DNA of 64,000 nt from assembly GCF_005870035.1 (NCBI RefSeq), contig NZ_SWJG01000001.1:1847639-1911638 (forward strand). The letters run 5' to 3'. A program made the translations under genes and the position numbers. The DNA comes from Spirosoma lacussanchae. GTDB taxonomy: Bacteria; Bacteroidota; Bacteroidia; Cytophagales; Spirosomataceae. Each line of letters begins with the position of its first letter. The stretch's first letter is position 1. The notes beneath the pieces are model-generated. The model was not told where the DNA came from. It saw nothing but the letters and a program-made list of their open reading frames with translations, and made no database searches. Below, one piece after another: positions 17,722-26,256 of this stretch.

Positions 17722-19980
17722 TTACAGATGCCGCCAGAACGCCCGTTCCAGGGCTGGACTGCTTTTATAGGCCGCTTCGGTCTGTTTGGTCGGATTGCTC
17801 AGCGCGTATAGTCTGGTTTTCAGACTCGTTTTCTCTGCGGCTGATAAGGGCTTTCCGCTGGTTAACTTCTGCAGGCTGGCCAGCACCGACCAGTTGGTCA
17901 GACCGCTGTTGAGGGTTCTGTCTGCGAGCGCATTACCGAGCTGCTGAACCGTGAACCGTTGTTGGACGGTCAGTTGCGGCTGGTCCAGATACCCCAGCAC
18001 GTCGGCCACCATGGGTGCTATCTGTACCTGGCTGATGGTGCGGCTCTGTCGGTTGGTGGGGTCAACGTTCGTCAGCTCGCCCGTCAGGCGGGTTTCTTTT
18101 TCCTTGATGGGGGGCGGGTCGAACCCGGTTTTTTTGACGTACGAGCGGGCTTTTTGCTGCGAGAGCTTCAGAAACTCCAGGGCCTTGCGCTCAAAGGGCA
18201 ACGCTTTCTCGGGTTCGTACAGGCGCAGGTGCAGTTCCGACTGCCACATATTCTCCAGCGCCATTTTCAGCAGCGACCGGGTCGACTGTTCATGAAAGGT
18301 GTTGGTCTCGGCATCGTCGTGCGAGTGGATGTACTGCTCCATCAGGGCCGCTACCGGGTCTTTATCATTGACGGCCGGGCCGCCCCCGTGGTTGTGTCCG
18401 GCGTGGTCATGTCCTTCGTGTCCGCCCGCCGGTGGCCCGCCATGCTCACCTTCGCCCTCGTCGTGCTTATGCATGTACTGCTGAATAGCGGCAAACCCGG
18501 CTACCGGATCGCCATCGCGGTCGGTCGGTAGCGCATCGCCCCCGCCAATCGATTTCTCGAATTCTTCGCCCAGGAACTGCCCGTACCGCAGCCGGAGGGC
18601 TTTCTGGTCGAAACCAATTTCGTTTGAACTGCTCTTGAAGATGTGCGTCGGGTTGGCGGGGTCAGGCATCCGTTTGCGCGTGGCGATGAGTTTCTCCGTA
18701 TCGATGATGATTTGCCGCTGGCTCCTGAAGTACTCGGGCATGATGTTAACGGCCATGGTAGCCAGCTCGCTCTCCTCCAGCTTTGTGGTGTCTTTGTAAA
18801 CCACAAAGTAGGTATCTGACTTGGTAAAGTTCGGCTCCGGCTGGCGGTTGTCGAAGGCGGCCCAGTAGTAATACAGCTCATCCCCGGGGGTAAACTGCAG
18901 GGCGTTCAGATCCAGGGTTTTTGTAAGTTTCGTTTCGCGGAAGTTCCTGGGCTCCAGCGGCATTCGCATCTCCCGGAACTTGACGTTCTCGCCCGACCCC
19001 CGCGCCACCGTTGCTACAATAAAGGCCTGCGATACGCTGAAGTCGTCAGAGATTGTTGCCGAAATGGTCAGCGTTTTAGGGTCTTTGAGGAGATGGAACG
19101 TGTATAGTTCTTTCGACACGGGCTCAATTTTCGGGGCCAGGTCGGGCTGGGCTTCGAGCCGGAAAAAGTCGGACTGGTACACCAGCGAGTCGGTTGTTTT
19201 GCCCCGATGACTGGTTCGCCAGTAGGCTTTAAGGGCGTAAAGCCCCGAATTAACCAGCCGATCCTGGTGTACGAAACCACTGGCCGACGCCTGAAACGGG
19301 ATCTCCTGCCCCCGGCTGTTGACCAGCCGAACCGATACGTTTTCCGAAGGGCTGAACTGAACCCGCCAGGTCAGTTCGGAGCCGACAATAGCCGACGCGT
19401 TGAGGTTGGCCGACCGCCGAAGGGGCAGGCGGGTGTAGGCCGGAGGCTGCACCTGAAGCTCGGCCGATTGGAAGACGGGCGGCTCGGGTGAGCGGTCGGC
19501 GGGTTGTTGCCGGGCCAGGGTAAACCCTTTCGCCCCCGGTCCCGGCGACTTCGGCTGTCGGAGCAGCGGATAGCCCGCGTATACGGCCAGCGCAGCCAGC
19601 AGAAAGCCGACATACAAACCGCTATTGCCAAGCACCACGCCCGGTACCCGAACATCCCGAACGCGTTCGGCCAGGCGTTCGAGCTGAAGCTGTTCGGCCA
19701 GGTTGAGCTGCGTCTTTTCGAGCAGGGGCAGGCTGTATTCAACGTCGCCAACGGTCTGGTGAATCAGCTGGACGGCCTGGGGTTTTTTATCCTGATACAA
19801 GCGGGTGAGCCAGGCCCCCAGGCCCAGCCCCGCCAAACCAGCCAGAAAAGACCAGGGCGAGGGGCCCGTCAGGGTTGCCACCAGCAGCCAGGCGGCTACA
19901 CCCAGCAACAGACTTCTGAGCAGCGCATTGGCGTAGAGCCGGTACGTAACCGACGATAAAGCGCGTTGGAGTTCGGTCAT
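17722..19980 (-). CDS. Large DUF4175-like membrane protein with a His-rich insertion
   Basis: A 752-residue protein. Two helices occur at residues 20-55 and one near 125-140, with a long periplasmic region after them containing Ig-like strands (about 170-330) and a coiled helical part (about 380-720). A His/Gly-rich stretch at about 503-534 (HEGHDHAGHNHGGG core) sits between two similar segments, DPVAGFAAIQQYMHKHD and DPVAALMEQYIHSHD. The gene overlaps the BatA-like gene by 4 bp, which suggests translational coupling. Function is unknown; the His cluster could bind or buffer metal ions. Confidence 0.75.
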   Translation of the reverse strand: MTELQRALSSVTYRLYANALLRSLLLGVAAWLLVATLTGPSPWSFLAGLAGLGLGAWLTRLYQDKKPQAVQLIHQTVGDVEYSLPLLEKTQLNLAEQLQLERLAERVRDVRVPGVVLGNSGLYVGFLLAALAVYAGYPLLRQPKSPGPGAKGFTLARQQPADRSPEPPVFQSAELQVQPPAYTRLPLRRSANLNASAIVGSELTWRVQFSPSENVSVRLVNSRGQEIPFQASASGFVHQDRLVNSGLYALKAYWRTSHRGKTTDSLVYQSDFFRLEAQPDLAPKIEPVSKELYTFHLLKDPKTLTISATISDDFSVSQAFIVATVARGSGENVKFREMRMPLEPRNFRETKLTKTLDLNALQFTPGDELYYYWAAFDNRQPEPNFTKSDTYFVVYKDTTKLEESELATMAVNIMPEYFRSQRQIIIDTEKLIATRKRMPDPANPTHIFKSSSNEIGFDQKALRLRYGQFLGEEFEKSIGGGDALPTDRDGDPVAGFAAIQQYMHKHDEGEGEHGGPPAGGHEGHDHAGHNHGGGPAVNDKDPVAALMEQYIHSHDDAETNTFHEQSTRSLLKMALENMWQSELHLRLYEPEKALPFERKALEFLKLSQQKARSYVKKTGFDPPPIKEKETRLTGELTNVDPTNRQSRTISQVQIAPMVADVLGYLDQPQLTVQQRFTVQQLGNALADRTLNSGLTNWSVLASLQKLTSGKPLSAAEKTSLKTRLYALSNPTKQTEAAYKSSPALERAFWRHL

Positions 19981-21197
19981 GCGTTTTTGGTCAGCGCTAT
20001 CCAGCGTTCGAGTATCAATAAAACGATCAGGAACAGGGTCAGCGCGTGTTGCAGGCCAGCCTGTTGTACGGGGTCGGGTTTGGCCGTGGGCACGAAGAGT
20101 GCCTGCAGTGCTGACTGGCTGAGCGGAGCCCGGTTGTCGAGCAGACCGAGATGCCGGATCAGCTGATTACCCAGCCATTCGGGCAACTGGCCACTGGCCA
20201 CTAGCTCTGACGTTGGGGGTGTCAGACTCTCGTTAGTAAATACCACATTATCGGAGGGAACCGTTTGAGCTACTCCCGATACGACATACAGGGTTTGCGG
20301 GTTCGGCCGGAGAGGGGACCGGTTGGTCAACACCCAGTCGTAAACCGTTCCTGGTGCGGCTTTTTCATCGATCGTGAAAGCCAGCGCGTATACATCCGTC
20401 AGTGCCTGCAACGCGGCCCGAACCGTTTGCCGCTGTAGCTTGTCGGGGTAGTCGAGCAGTACCCGCAGGCTGCCGGATCGAGTTGGTGCCGACTGAAGGG
20501 AAAGTGACGGGTCGGGCGCGGTGGTGGTGGTCAGTGCCCCCGCCCGGTTAACCAGTAGTTTTTTCGAGTTGCCGAGGTTCAGAAACGCGCGTGGCTGTAC
20601 CGACGAATCAACCACCGTATGGAGCCGATACCGGACCGGAACCGAAATGGCGGGTACATCAGCCAGCCTGGGGTCGTTGACCAGATACAGATGCAGCTCG
20701 GTATTCGTATGGGGTAGCTGGTCGATAGCGGTCTGAAGGGTGAGGCCGCTCCATGAACCAGACGAACGAGTAGGCCCGTCGGTGGTTGTCTGGTCAGGCG
20801 GTGTACCGATTTCGTTCATTAACTCCGGTTGACGGGTGGCCCAGTATACTTGTTCGCCCTGGCGACGGGCTTCGGCCAGCTCGAACAGAAAATTGGTAGT
20901 GAGCCGGTTACTGGGCTGAACGAGGTGAATGCGCTGAACGGTTTTGTCGGTGGTCACCCTCCTGAGCAGGGGCTGGGCCAGCAGAGTCGCCAGCAGCAGG
21001 AGCAGCACGCAGCGTACGAGCAGCAGCCAGCGGTTGTCGAGCCGCAATCCCCGACTTTGTTGCTGGTCGCGTTCGGTGAGCCAGCGGGTGGCAGCCCAGG
21101 GCAGGGGCGTTCCGCGCTTCTGGTGCCAGAAGTGAATCGCGATGGGAATGGCAATGGCCAGAGCCCCCCACAGCAAAGCCGGTTCTATAAACGACAT
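19977..21197 (-). CDS. BatA N-terminal domain membrane protein
   Basis: A 406-residue protein starting with the BatA signature: MSFIEPALLWGALAIAIPIAIHFWHQKRGTPLPWAATRWL, then a second helix VRCVLLLLLATLLAQPLL. A periplasmic region of about 300 residues follows, and a C-terminal helix (ALTLFLIVLLILERWIAL). No VWA MIDAS motif is visible, so only the anchor half of classical BatA is shared. It begins 2 bp after the DUF58 gene and overlaps the next gene, which marks a tight operon. Confidence 0.82.
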   Translation of the reverse strand: MSFIEPALLWGALAIAIPIAIHFWHQKRGTPLPWAATRWLTERDQQQSRGLRLDNRWLLLVRCVLLLLLATLLAQPLLRRVTTDKTVQRIHLVQPSNRLTTNFLFELAEARRQGEQVYWATRQPELMNEIGTPPDQTTTDGPTRSSGSWSGLTLQTAIDQLPHTNTELHLYLVNDPRLADVPAISVPVRYRLHTVVDSSVQPRAFLNLGNSKKLLVNRAGALTTTTAPDPSLSLQSAPTRSGSLRVLLDYPDKLQRQTVRAALQALTDVYALAFTIDEKAAPGTVYDWVLTNRSPLRPNPQTLYVVSGVAQTVPSDNVVFTNESLTPPTSELVASGQLPEWLGNQLIRHLGLLDNRAPLSQSALQALFVPTAKPDPVQQAGLQHALTLFLIVLLILERWIALTKNA

Positions 21198-21199
21198 AA

Positions 21200-22051
21200 C
21201 TAACGCAGCAAAAAGGTTTTCAATACCAGCGCAATCGGCTCGCTCAGCCGCACCCGGATGAGCCGGACGTGCGGAATCCGCAGGGCTTCATCCAGCCTGG
21301 CCAGATAGTCCGATGCCCGTTGCCGAACTTCGTCGCGCACTGCTTCGGCCTGTAGTTCAAGCTCCTGGCCAGTTTCCAGATCCTGAAATCGATAGAACCC
21401 GCTCAGGTCGAAGGCTAGTTCAGTATCGCCCAGCAGCTGAAAAATAACGATCTCCCGACGTGGCCCGGCTATGTTCCGGATCAGATTCAGCCACTCGTCG
21501 CCCACCTGCAAAAAGTCCGATGCCATAATAAGCAGTTCGCTTTGTTTCCGGCTAAACTCCGGGAAGCTGGTGCTGTCACTTTGCCAGGACCCCGCGGCCT
21601 GAGCCGACTCCAGCGTAGCTACTACCTTCTGAAAAGACGATTTGCCAGCGCCTACCATTAGCTGAACAGTGCCGTTCTGTAACCCGTACAGGCTCAGCTG
21701 ATCGCCCTGTCGGTTCCCAATGTAAGCCAGCGAAGCCAGCAAAATCTTGGCATAAGCCAGCCGGTTCACGCCCGCTTCGGTATAATTCATCGAGCCCGAC
21801 AGGTCGAGCAGCAATCGAATATGCTGGTTACTCTCGGTAGACGATTCCCGGATGAGATGATGGCCGGTCTGGGCAAACCGTTTCCAGTCGATCCGTTTCG
21901 GATCATCGCCGGGTACGTAATGCCGAAACTGCTCAAACTCGGTTCCCACCCCCGACCGGCGGCTGGCCTGGATACCAAGCAGCAGCTCATCGCTGACCAG
22001 CTTGCCGGCCAGCTGTAGGTTGTTGAGTTTGATGAGGTCGGTACTGAGCAT
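21200..22051 (-). CDS. DUF58 protein with a VWA-type metal site
   Basis: A 283-residue cytosolic or membrane-peripheral protein. The family blocks are FRHYVPGDDPKRIDWKRFAQTG (about 42-63) and a MIDAS motif, LLDLSGSMNY (DLSGS at about 83-87). DUF58 proteins are encoded next to MoxR ATPases and are thought to be their partners. The ATG at 22051 is preferred to the GTG at 22078, which would add nine residues. The MoxR stop lies 48 bp upstream of this start. Confidence 0.88.
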   Translation of the reverse strand: MLSTDLIKLNNLQLAGKLVSDELLLGIQASRRSGVGTEFEQFRHYVPGDDPKRIDWKRFAQTGHHLIRESSTESNQHIRLLLDLSGSMNYTEAGVNRLAYAKILLASLAYIGNRQGDQLSLYGLQNGTVQLMVGAGKSSFQKVVATLESAQAAGSWQSDSTSFPEFSRKQSELLIMASDFLQVGDEWLNLIRNIAGPRREIVIFQLLGDTELAFDLSGFYRFQDLETGQELELQAEAVRDEVRQRASDYLARLDEALRIPHVRLIRVRLSEPIALVLKTFLLR

Positions 22052-22099
22052 GTTATTCGTTTTCAGAGTTGAGATCACGGTAGGACGTTACCAGCGCCC

Positions 22100-23074
22100 T
22101 CACTTCACCGCTTTCAGCAGTTCATCGATGACCCGATCGGTCGTGATGCCTTCGGCGTCGGCGCGGAAGTTAAGAGCGATTCGGTGCCGCAGGATCGGGA
22201 AGGCCAGCGCCCGGATATCGTCGGGGGTTACCGAGAATCGTTCGTTCAGCACGGCCCGGGCTTTGGCACAGAGTACAAGCGCCTGCCCCGCCCGTGGCCC
22301 CGCGCCCCACTCGACCCACTGTTTAACGAACGCTACCGATGAATCGGCCGGCCTCGAAGCCCGCACAATCCGGTTGATCAGGCTGATCAGTTCGTCGCTG
22401 ATGTGAACCTGGCGGGTCAGTTTCTGGAGGTCGAGGATATCCTGATCGGTTAGGATCGTTTGCAGGTCGGCGCGGCTGGTTCCGGTCGTGCTGCGGAGAA
22501 CCTCCAGTTCTTCGCGTTCGGAGGGGTAGCTGAGCTTGATGTACAGCAAAAACCGGTCGAGCTGGGCTTCGGGCAGGGGGTAGGTACCCGCCTGTTCGAT
22601 CGGGTTTTGTGTAGCAATGATCAGGAACGGCTTCGGCAGCGGGTAGTCGGTGCCGCCGTAGGTAACCTTGTACTCCTGCATGGCCTCGAGCATGGCCGCC
22701 TGCGTCTTGGGCGGAGTCCGGTTGATTTCGTCGGCCAGTACCACATTGGCGAAAATAGGCCCCTGGTTGAACTGGAAGAACTTCTTGCCCGTATTGTGGT
22801 CTTCTTCCAGCACTTCGGTACCTACGATGTCGCCCGGCATGAGGTCGGGTGTGAACTGAATGCGTTTAAAGCGCATAGCCAGCGCATCGGCCATGGTGCG
22901 GACCATAAGCGTTTTGGCCAGGCCTGGTACCCCTTCGAGCAGACAGTGGCCACCCGCCAGTAAGGCCGTCAGGACTTCGTTGACGGCGTCCTGCTGCCCG
23001 ATGATGACCTTGCCAATCTCAGCCTTCAGCAGCGGAAGCTTGGCCACCAGGGCTTTGTAGTGTTGTGTTTCCAA
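22100..23074 (-). CDS. MoxR-family AAA+ ATPase
   Basis: A 324-residue ATPase of the AAA_3/MoxR type. The Walker A sequence GVPGLAKT is at about 48-55 and Walker B VVLADEIN at about 111-118, followed by RTPPKTQAAMLEAMQE and sensor 1 ATQNPIEQAGTYPLPEAQLDRF. The lid domain is at the C-terminus. MoxR proteins act with DUF58 and VWA partners as chaperones for membrane or metal-containing complexes. It is the first of five tightly spaced genes. Confidence 0.93.
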   Translation of the reverse strand: METQHYKALVAKLPLLKAEIGKVIIGQQDAVNEVLTALLAGGHCLLEGVPGLAKTLMVRTMADALAMRFKRIQFTPDLMPGDIVGTEVLEEDHNTGKKFFQFNQGPIFANVVLADEINRTPPKTQAAMLEAMQEYKVTYGGTDYPLPKPFLIIATQNPIEQAGTYPLPEAQLDRFLLYIKLSYPSEREELEVLRSTTGTSRADLQTILTDQDILDLQKLTRQVHISDELISLINRIVRASRPADSSVAFVKQWVEWGAGPRAGQALVLCAKARAVLNERFSVTPDDIRALAFPILRHRIALNFRADAEGITTDRVIDELLKAVK

Positions 23075-23175
23075 AATAGTCAGGTTGTATAGAAGGGTAC
23101 ACAGATAGCAATTAAGTGCCTGAAATTCGCCGGGACTCCGTGTCTTTTCTCTGCGAATTCTGACTTGGTTCGGTA

Positions 23176-23793
23176 TCAGGCCGTCAACGCATACGTCACG
23201 ATATTGACACCGAACTTGGTATTGTCTTCGGCCAGAAACCGTTTGTTTCTAAAGTCATAGTCCCACTCGCAGCCGTAATCTTTGTTGCTATACAGCACCC
23301 CAATCCGACCGTTGACGATAATGGCTTTCAGGTAATCATGAACGAGGTCATCGCCCCAGCCATTCAGCTCGAACGAGGTCGTTGGCGGCCCCTCCGGAAA
23401 TTTGAAAAAACAGGTGTAGATCGGGTGGGTGTTAGGAATCTTCTGCAACGCTTTCGGCCCAAACGTACGCTCCATTTCCTGCTCGAATGACTTGGCAAAC
23501 AGCCCGTCGATGTCATGGTTACAGTCATCGACGAAGACGAAGCCACCATTCTGCACATACCGCTTGAAATAGTCCCGCTCGGTGCCCGAAAATTCGACCA
23601 GCTTATGCCCACTGAGGTAACAAAATGGACTTTTAAACAGGTCGGGGCTGTTGAGTCGCACCACACGCTCTTTCTGGTCGACGGGCAAAGTGGTATACTC
23701 AACCAGGGAATGCAGCAGATTGGTTGGCATTCGCTGATCGGTATCCCAGTCGCCGGAGGTGTATTGAATGCGGGTGAAAACGAATGGTTTCAA
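23176..23793 (-). CDS. DUF4159 domain protein
   Basis: A 205-residue protein with the DUF4159 pattern: FVFTRIQYTSGDWDTD and MPTNLLHSLVEYTTLPVD at the start, then YLSGHKLVEFSGTERDYFKRYVQNGGFVFVDDCNHDIDG (an amidotransferase-like fold). No ATG precedes the conserved start, so a TTG at 23793 is assigned; the ATG at residue 22 would cut off the first conserved block. DUF4159 genes usually flank MoxR/DUF58/BatA blocks, as here (101 bp upstream of MoxR). No signal peptide is seen. Confidence 0.85.
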   Translation of the reverse strand: MKPFVFTRIQYTSGDWDTDQRMPTNLLHSLVEYTTLPVDQKERVVRLNSPDLFKSPFCYLSGHKLVEFSGTERDYFKRYVQNGGFVFVDDCNHDIDGLFAKSFEQEMERTFGPKALQKIPNTHPIYTCFFKFPEGPPTTSFELNGWGDDLVHDYLKAIIVNGRIGVLYSNKDYGCEWDYDFRNKRFLAEDNTKFGVNIVTYALTA

Positions 23794-23866
23794 AATAAGC
23801 AGTTGAGTAAGCCGGCTATACCGGCGCGGGTCATACTATACTAACGCGGGTTTGGTGGATATACCA

Positions 23867-24373
23867 TCAGCCAAGTGGTTTTTTCATGATCAGATCGTCC
23901 ATCATGAAGCCATTGCCAATGTCGATGGTCTCCGAACCCGCTACTGAAAATCCCAGTCGTTCATAAAAGCCAACGGCTTTATTGAACCGGTTTACGTTCA
24001 GGGAAAGGGCCTCGTCACCGACCTGTCGGGCCGCATCGGCTACCGCACCGACCAGCGCGTTGCCTACGCCTTTGCCCTGGCTTTCAGGCACGATATACAA
24101 CTTATGAATCTTCGTGACGGACTGATGCCGATAGGTCAGTTCGTACGAAACGTACCCCAGAAAGGTATCCTGTCCAGTTTCCTGCGCCAGCAAAAACACA
24201 TGCTTCTGCTCGTGTACCTGCGCCCGGAGGGCCATCGGACTGTACATCATCTCCAGCATGTACTGAATCTGCTCTTCCGTCAGAATTTGCCCGAACGTTC
24301 CGGGCCAGGTTCGGTAGGCCATGTCGCGGATTACGGGCAAATGATCGTCGGTAGCTGGTATAATTGTAAGCAT
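23867..24373 (-). CDS. GNAT family N-acetyltransferase
   Basis: A 168-residue acetyltransferase. The acetyl-CoA site is the KIHKLYIVPESQGKGVGNALV block at about residues 89-109, followed by LSLNVNRFNKAVGFYERLGF, which is motif B of the fold. The N-terminus (IIPATDDHLPVIRDMAYRTW) matches GNATs acting on small amines or peptides. The substrate cannot be inferred. It lies 21 bp downstream of the DinB gene on the same strand. Confidence 0.9.
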   Translation of the reverse strand: MLTIIPATDDHLPVIRDMAYRTWPGTFGQILTEEQIQYMLEMMYSPMALRAQVHEQKHVFLLAQETGQDTFLGYVSYELTYRHQSVTKIHKLYIVPESQGKGVGNALVGAVADAARQVGDEALSLNVNRFNKAVGFYERLGFSVAGSETIDIGNGFMMDDLIMKKPLG

Positions 24374-24394
24374 CTTCTGTGCAGAAACAGCGGA

Positions 24395-24841
24395 CTACTG
24401 ATCGAGCAGCCGTCTGTGATAATTGATTTGCCCCAGGTGGTAACCCAGGTGGGTGGCCAGATGAATCAGCAGAAAACCGGTGGTGGTTGGCTCGTTCAGC
24501 ACCACGATCGGATACGCCTGCTCCAGCTGCTGATCATCGAGCTGGCGAAGGGTCTGCTCAACAACAGTTATCGTCTGCTCAACCTGGTTGATCAGCACCG
24601 CTTTGGAAATCCCCTTGAGAGCGAACTCAGCCGGGCGGTCGCGTACGTATCCGGTTTTGCCGAGTTCGGCGCCGATATAGGTATTCAGATTGCCCACCAG
24701 ATGCAGACAGAGATTACCTGCCGAGTTGGGAATCTGACCATCGACCGCCCAGATTTGCTCTTCGGATTGATAGGCGTCAATCTCGTTTCTGAGTCGTTCG
24801 AGGTCCCGGCGAAACAGCGCCTGTAGGGTATCCAGAGCCAT
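24395..24841 (-). CDS. DinB / DUF1572 family protein
   Basis: A 148-residue four-helix-bundle protein. The likely metal-binding His residues are in LCLHLVGNLNTYIG (about residue 47) and in LLIHLATHLGYHLGQINYHRRLL near the C-terminus. The family includes thiol-dependent hydrolases and transferases; the substrate is unknown. It follows the TldE-like gene but a clear hairpin separates them. Confidence 0.85.
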   Translation of the reverse strand: MALDTLQALFRRDLERLRNEIDAYQSEEQIWAVDGQIPNSAGNLCLHLVGNLNTYIGAELGKTGYVRDRPAEFALKGISKAVLINQVEQTITVVEQTLRQLDDQQLEQAYPIVVLNEPTTTGFLLIHLATHLGYHLGQINYHRRLLDQ

Positions 24842-24856
24842 GCGGTAGTCGATAAA

Positions 24857-24889
24857 ATAGCCATCGGATGGGGGCCACCCGATGGCTAT
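24857..24889 (-). terminator. Hairpin after the TldE-like gene
   Basis: An 11-bp stem (24857-24867 with 24879-24889) around an 11-nt loop lies just after the minus-strand TldE stop at 24896. On the minus strand TTTTATC follows it. It probably terminates the Tld operon. Confidence 0.55.
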
Positions 24890-24895
24890 GGATGG

Positions 24896-26233
24896 TTATA
24901 CGGCGTCTGACAGGCTGGTAAAGGTAAACTCCCGGATCTTCATGGGTGGAATCAGGTAGTTCTGATCCGACTCCGTGCTGACCACGCGCTCTGGCTTGCC
25001 CAGGGCTTCGAGGTTGTTGAGCATGATGATCGGGCTTTCGTTGAATCGGAAGTTCTTGACCGGATGCTTGATTTTACCATTCTCGATATAGAACGTACCG
25101 TCGCGGGTGAGGCCCGTCAGCAGAATCGTTTGCGGATCAACCTCGCGGATATACCAGAGTTTGGTGACCAGAATACCCCGCTGGGTGCTCTTGATCATAT
25201 CGTCGAGCGAGGAGTTACCGCCCATCATGATCACATTGTTGGGGCCTGGCAGCGGTTTTTTACCTTGCTTCTGAGCCCAGTACCGTGAGTACGACAGGTT
25301 CTTGACGACCCCTTTTTCAATCCACATGGTTTTCTGCTGGGCCTGCCCGTCACCCGACCAGGGCGACGCGGGTAGTTCAGCATTGGTCGGGTCCGAATAA
25401 ATCGTGACGCGCTCGTCGACAATCTTGTCGCCAAGTCGGCTTTTACCACCTGACTTACTGAAGTAGGACCGACCTTCATCAGCCGACCGGGCGTCCATGT
25501 TGAAGAATACGTTTTCCAGAAGTACCACCGCAGCGGTGGGTTCCAGAATGACGGTGTACTTACCCGGTTCGATGGCTCTGGCTTCGGCCGAGCCCCGCGC
25601 TTTCTGGATGGCGATGTTGGTAGCAGCCGCCGTATCGAGCTTGGTGATGTCGCTATAGCCCCTGGCCACGTAGCCCGATCCCTTACCGTCTTCGGTACGG
25701 ACGGTTAGTGAGAAGTTGACATTGGTGCTGGGGTAGTAGGCAAACAACCCTTTAGAGTTCATCATGGCCGAATAGCCATGACGATCTTCCATAAACCCGG
25801 CGGCCGTCAGCTTGGCGTCGCGGGTTAGCTGCAGACTTTTAGCAACGGCTTCGGCCCGGGTGTCGGGGGTGATGTTGGCAGTCGTATCGAAGAAACCGTT
25901 CGCTTTTAGGTACGTCTGTGGCCCCAGTACGCCCATGTATTCGGGGTTTTCGGGTGCCAGCCGCGCGAGTTCTTCGGCCCGACGAACCACTTTTTCGAGC
26001 GAGGCATCGTCGAACTCGTCGATGGTAGCGGTGCCCACTTTTTTGCCGAACGACGACTGAACAACCAGGTTCTGGTTGGTGAGCGAGCCGCTGGTGCTGA
26101 CCTCGTTGCGGGCATAGCGGACGTTACCGCGTTCTTCGCCCGACAGGTTTACTTCGCACTCGTCGGCTTTGGAGTAACTCAGGACTTTTTGAAGCAGTGT
26201 TTTCGCTTCTGCCTCGGTGAGTATAGTTGCCAT
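24896..26233 (-). CDS. TldD/PmbA family protein, TldE-like subunit, copy 1
   Basis: A 445-residue member of the modulator-of-gyrase family without the HExxxH motif, hence the TldE (PmbA) type. Shared blocks are VRYARNEVSTSG, KVGTATIDEFDDASLEKVVRRAEELARLAPENPEY and the C-terminal LLTGLTRDGTFYIENGKIKHPVKNFRFNESPI. In characterised systems TldD and TldE form a heterodimeric metalloprotease that trims unfolded or antibacterial peptides. No signal peptide is present. It starts 23 bp after the TldD-like gene, so they are cotranscribed. Confidence 0.88.
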   Translation of the reverse strand: MATILTEAEAKTLLQKVLSYSKADECEVNLSGEERGNVRYARNEVSTSGSLTNQNLVVQSSFGKKVGTATIDEFDDASLEKVVRRAEELARLAPENPEYMGVLGPQTYLKANGFFDTTANITPDTRAEAVAKSLQLTRDAKLTAAGFMEDRHGYSAMMNSKGLFAYYPSTNVNFSLTVRTEDGKGSGYVARGYSDITKLDTAAATNIAIQKARGSAEARAIEPGKYTVILEPTAAVVLLENVFFNMDARSADEGRSYFSKSGGKSRLGDKIVDERVTIYSDPTNAELPASPWSGDGQAQQKTMWIEKGVVKNLSYSRYWAQKQGKKPLPGPNNVIMMGGNSSLDDMIKSTQRGILVTKLWYIREVDPQTILLTGLTRDGTFYIENGKIKHPVKNFRFNESPIIMLNNLEALGKPERVVSTESDQNYLIPPMKIREFTFTSLSDAV

Positions 26234-26256
26234 GGTAGGTTTGCGGCTAAACGAAC

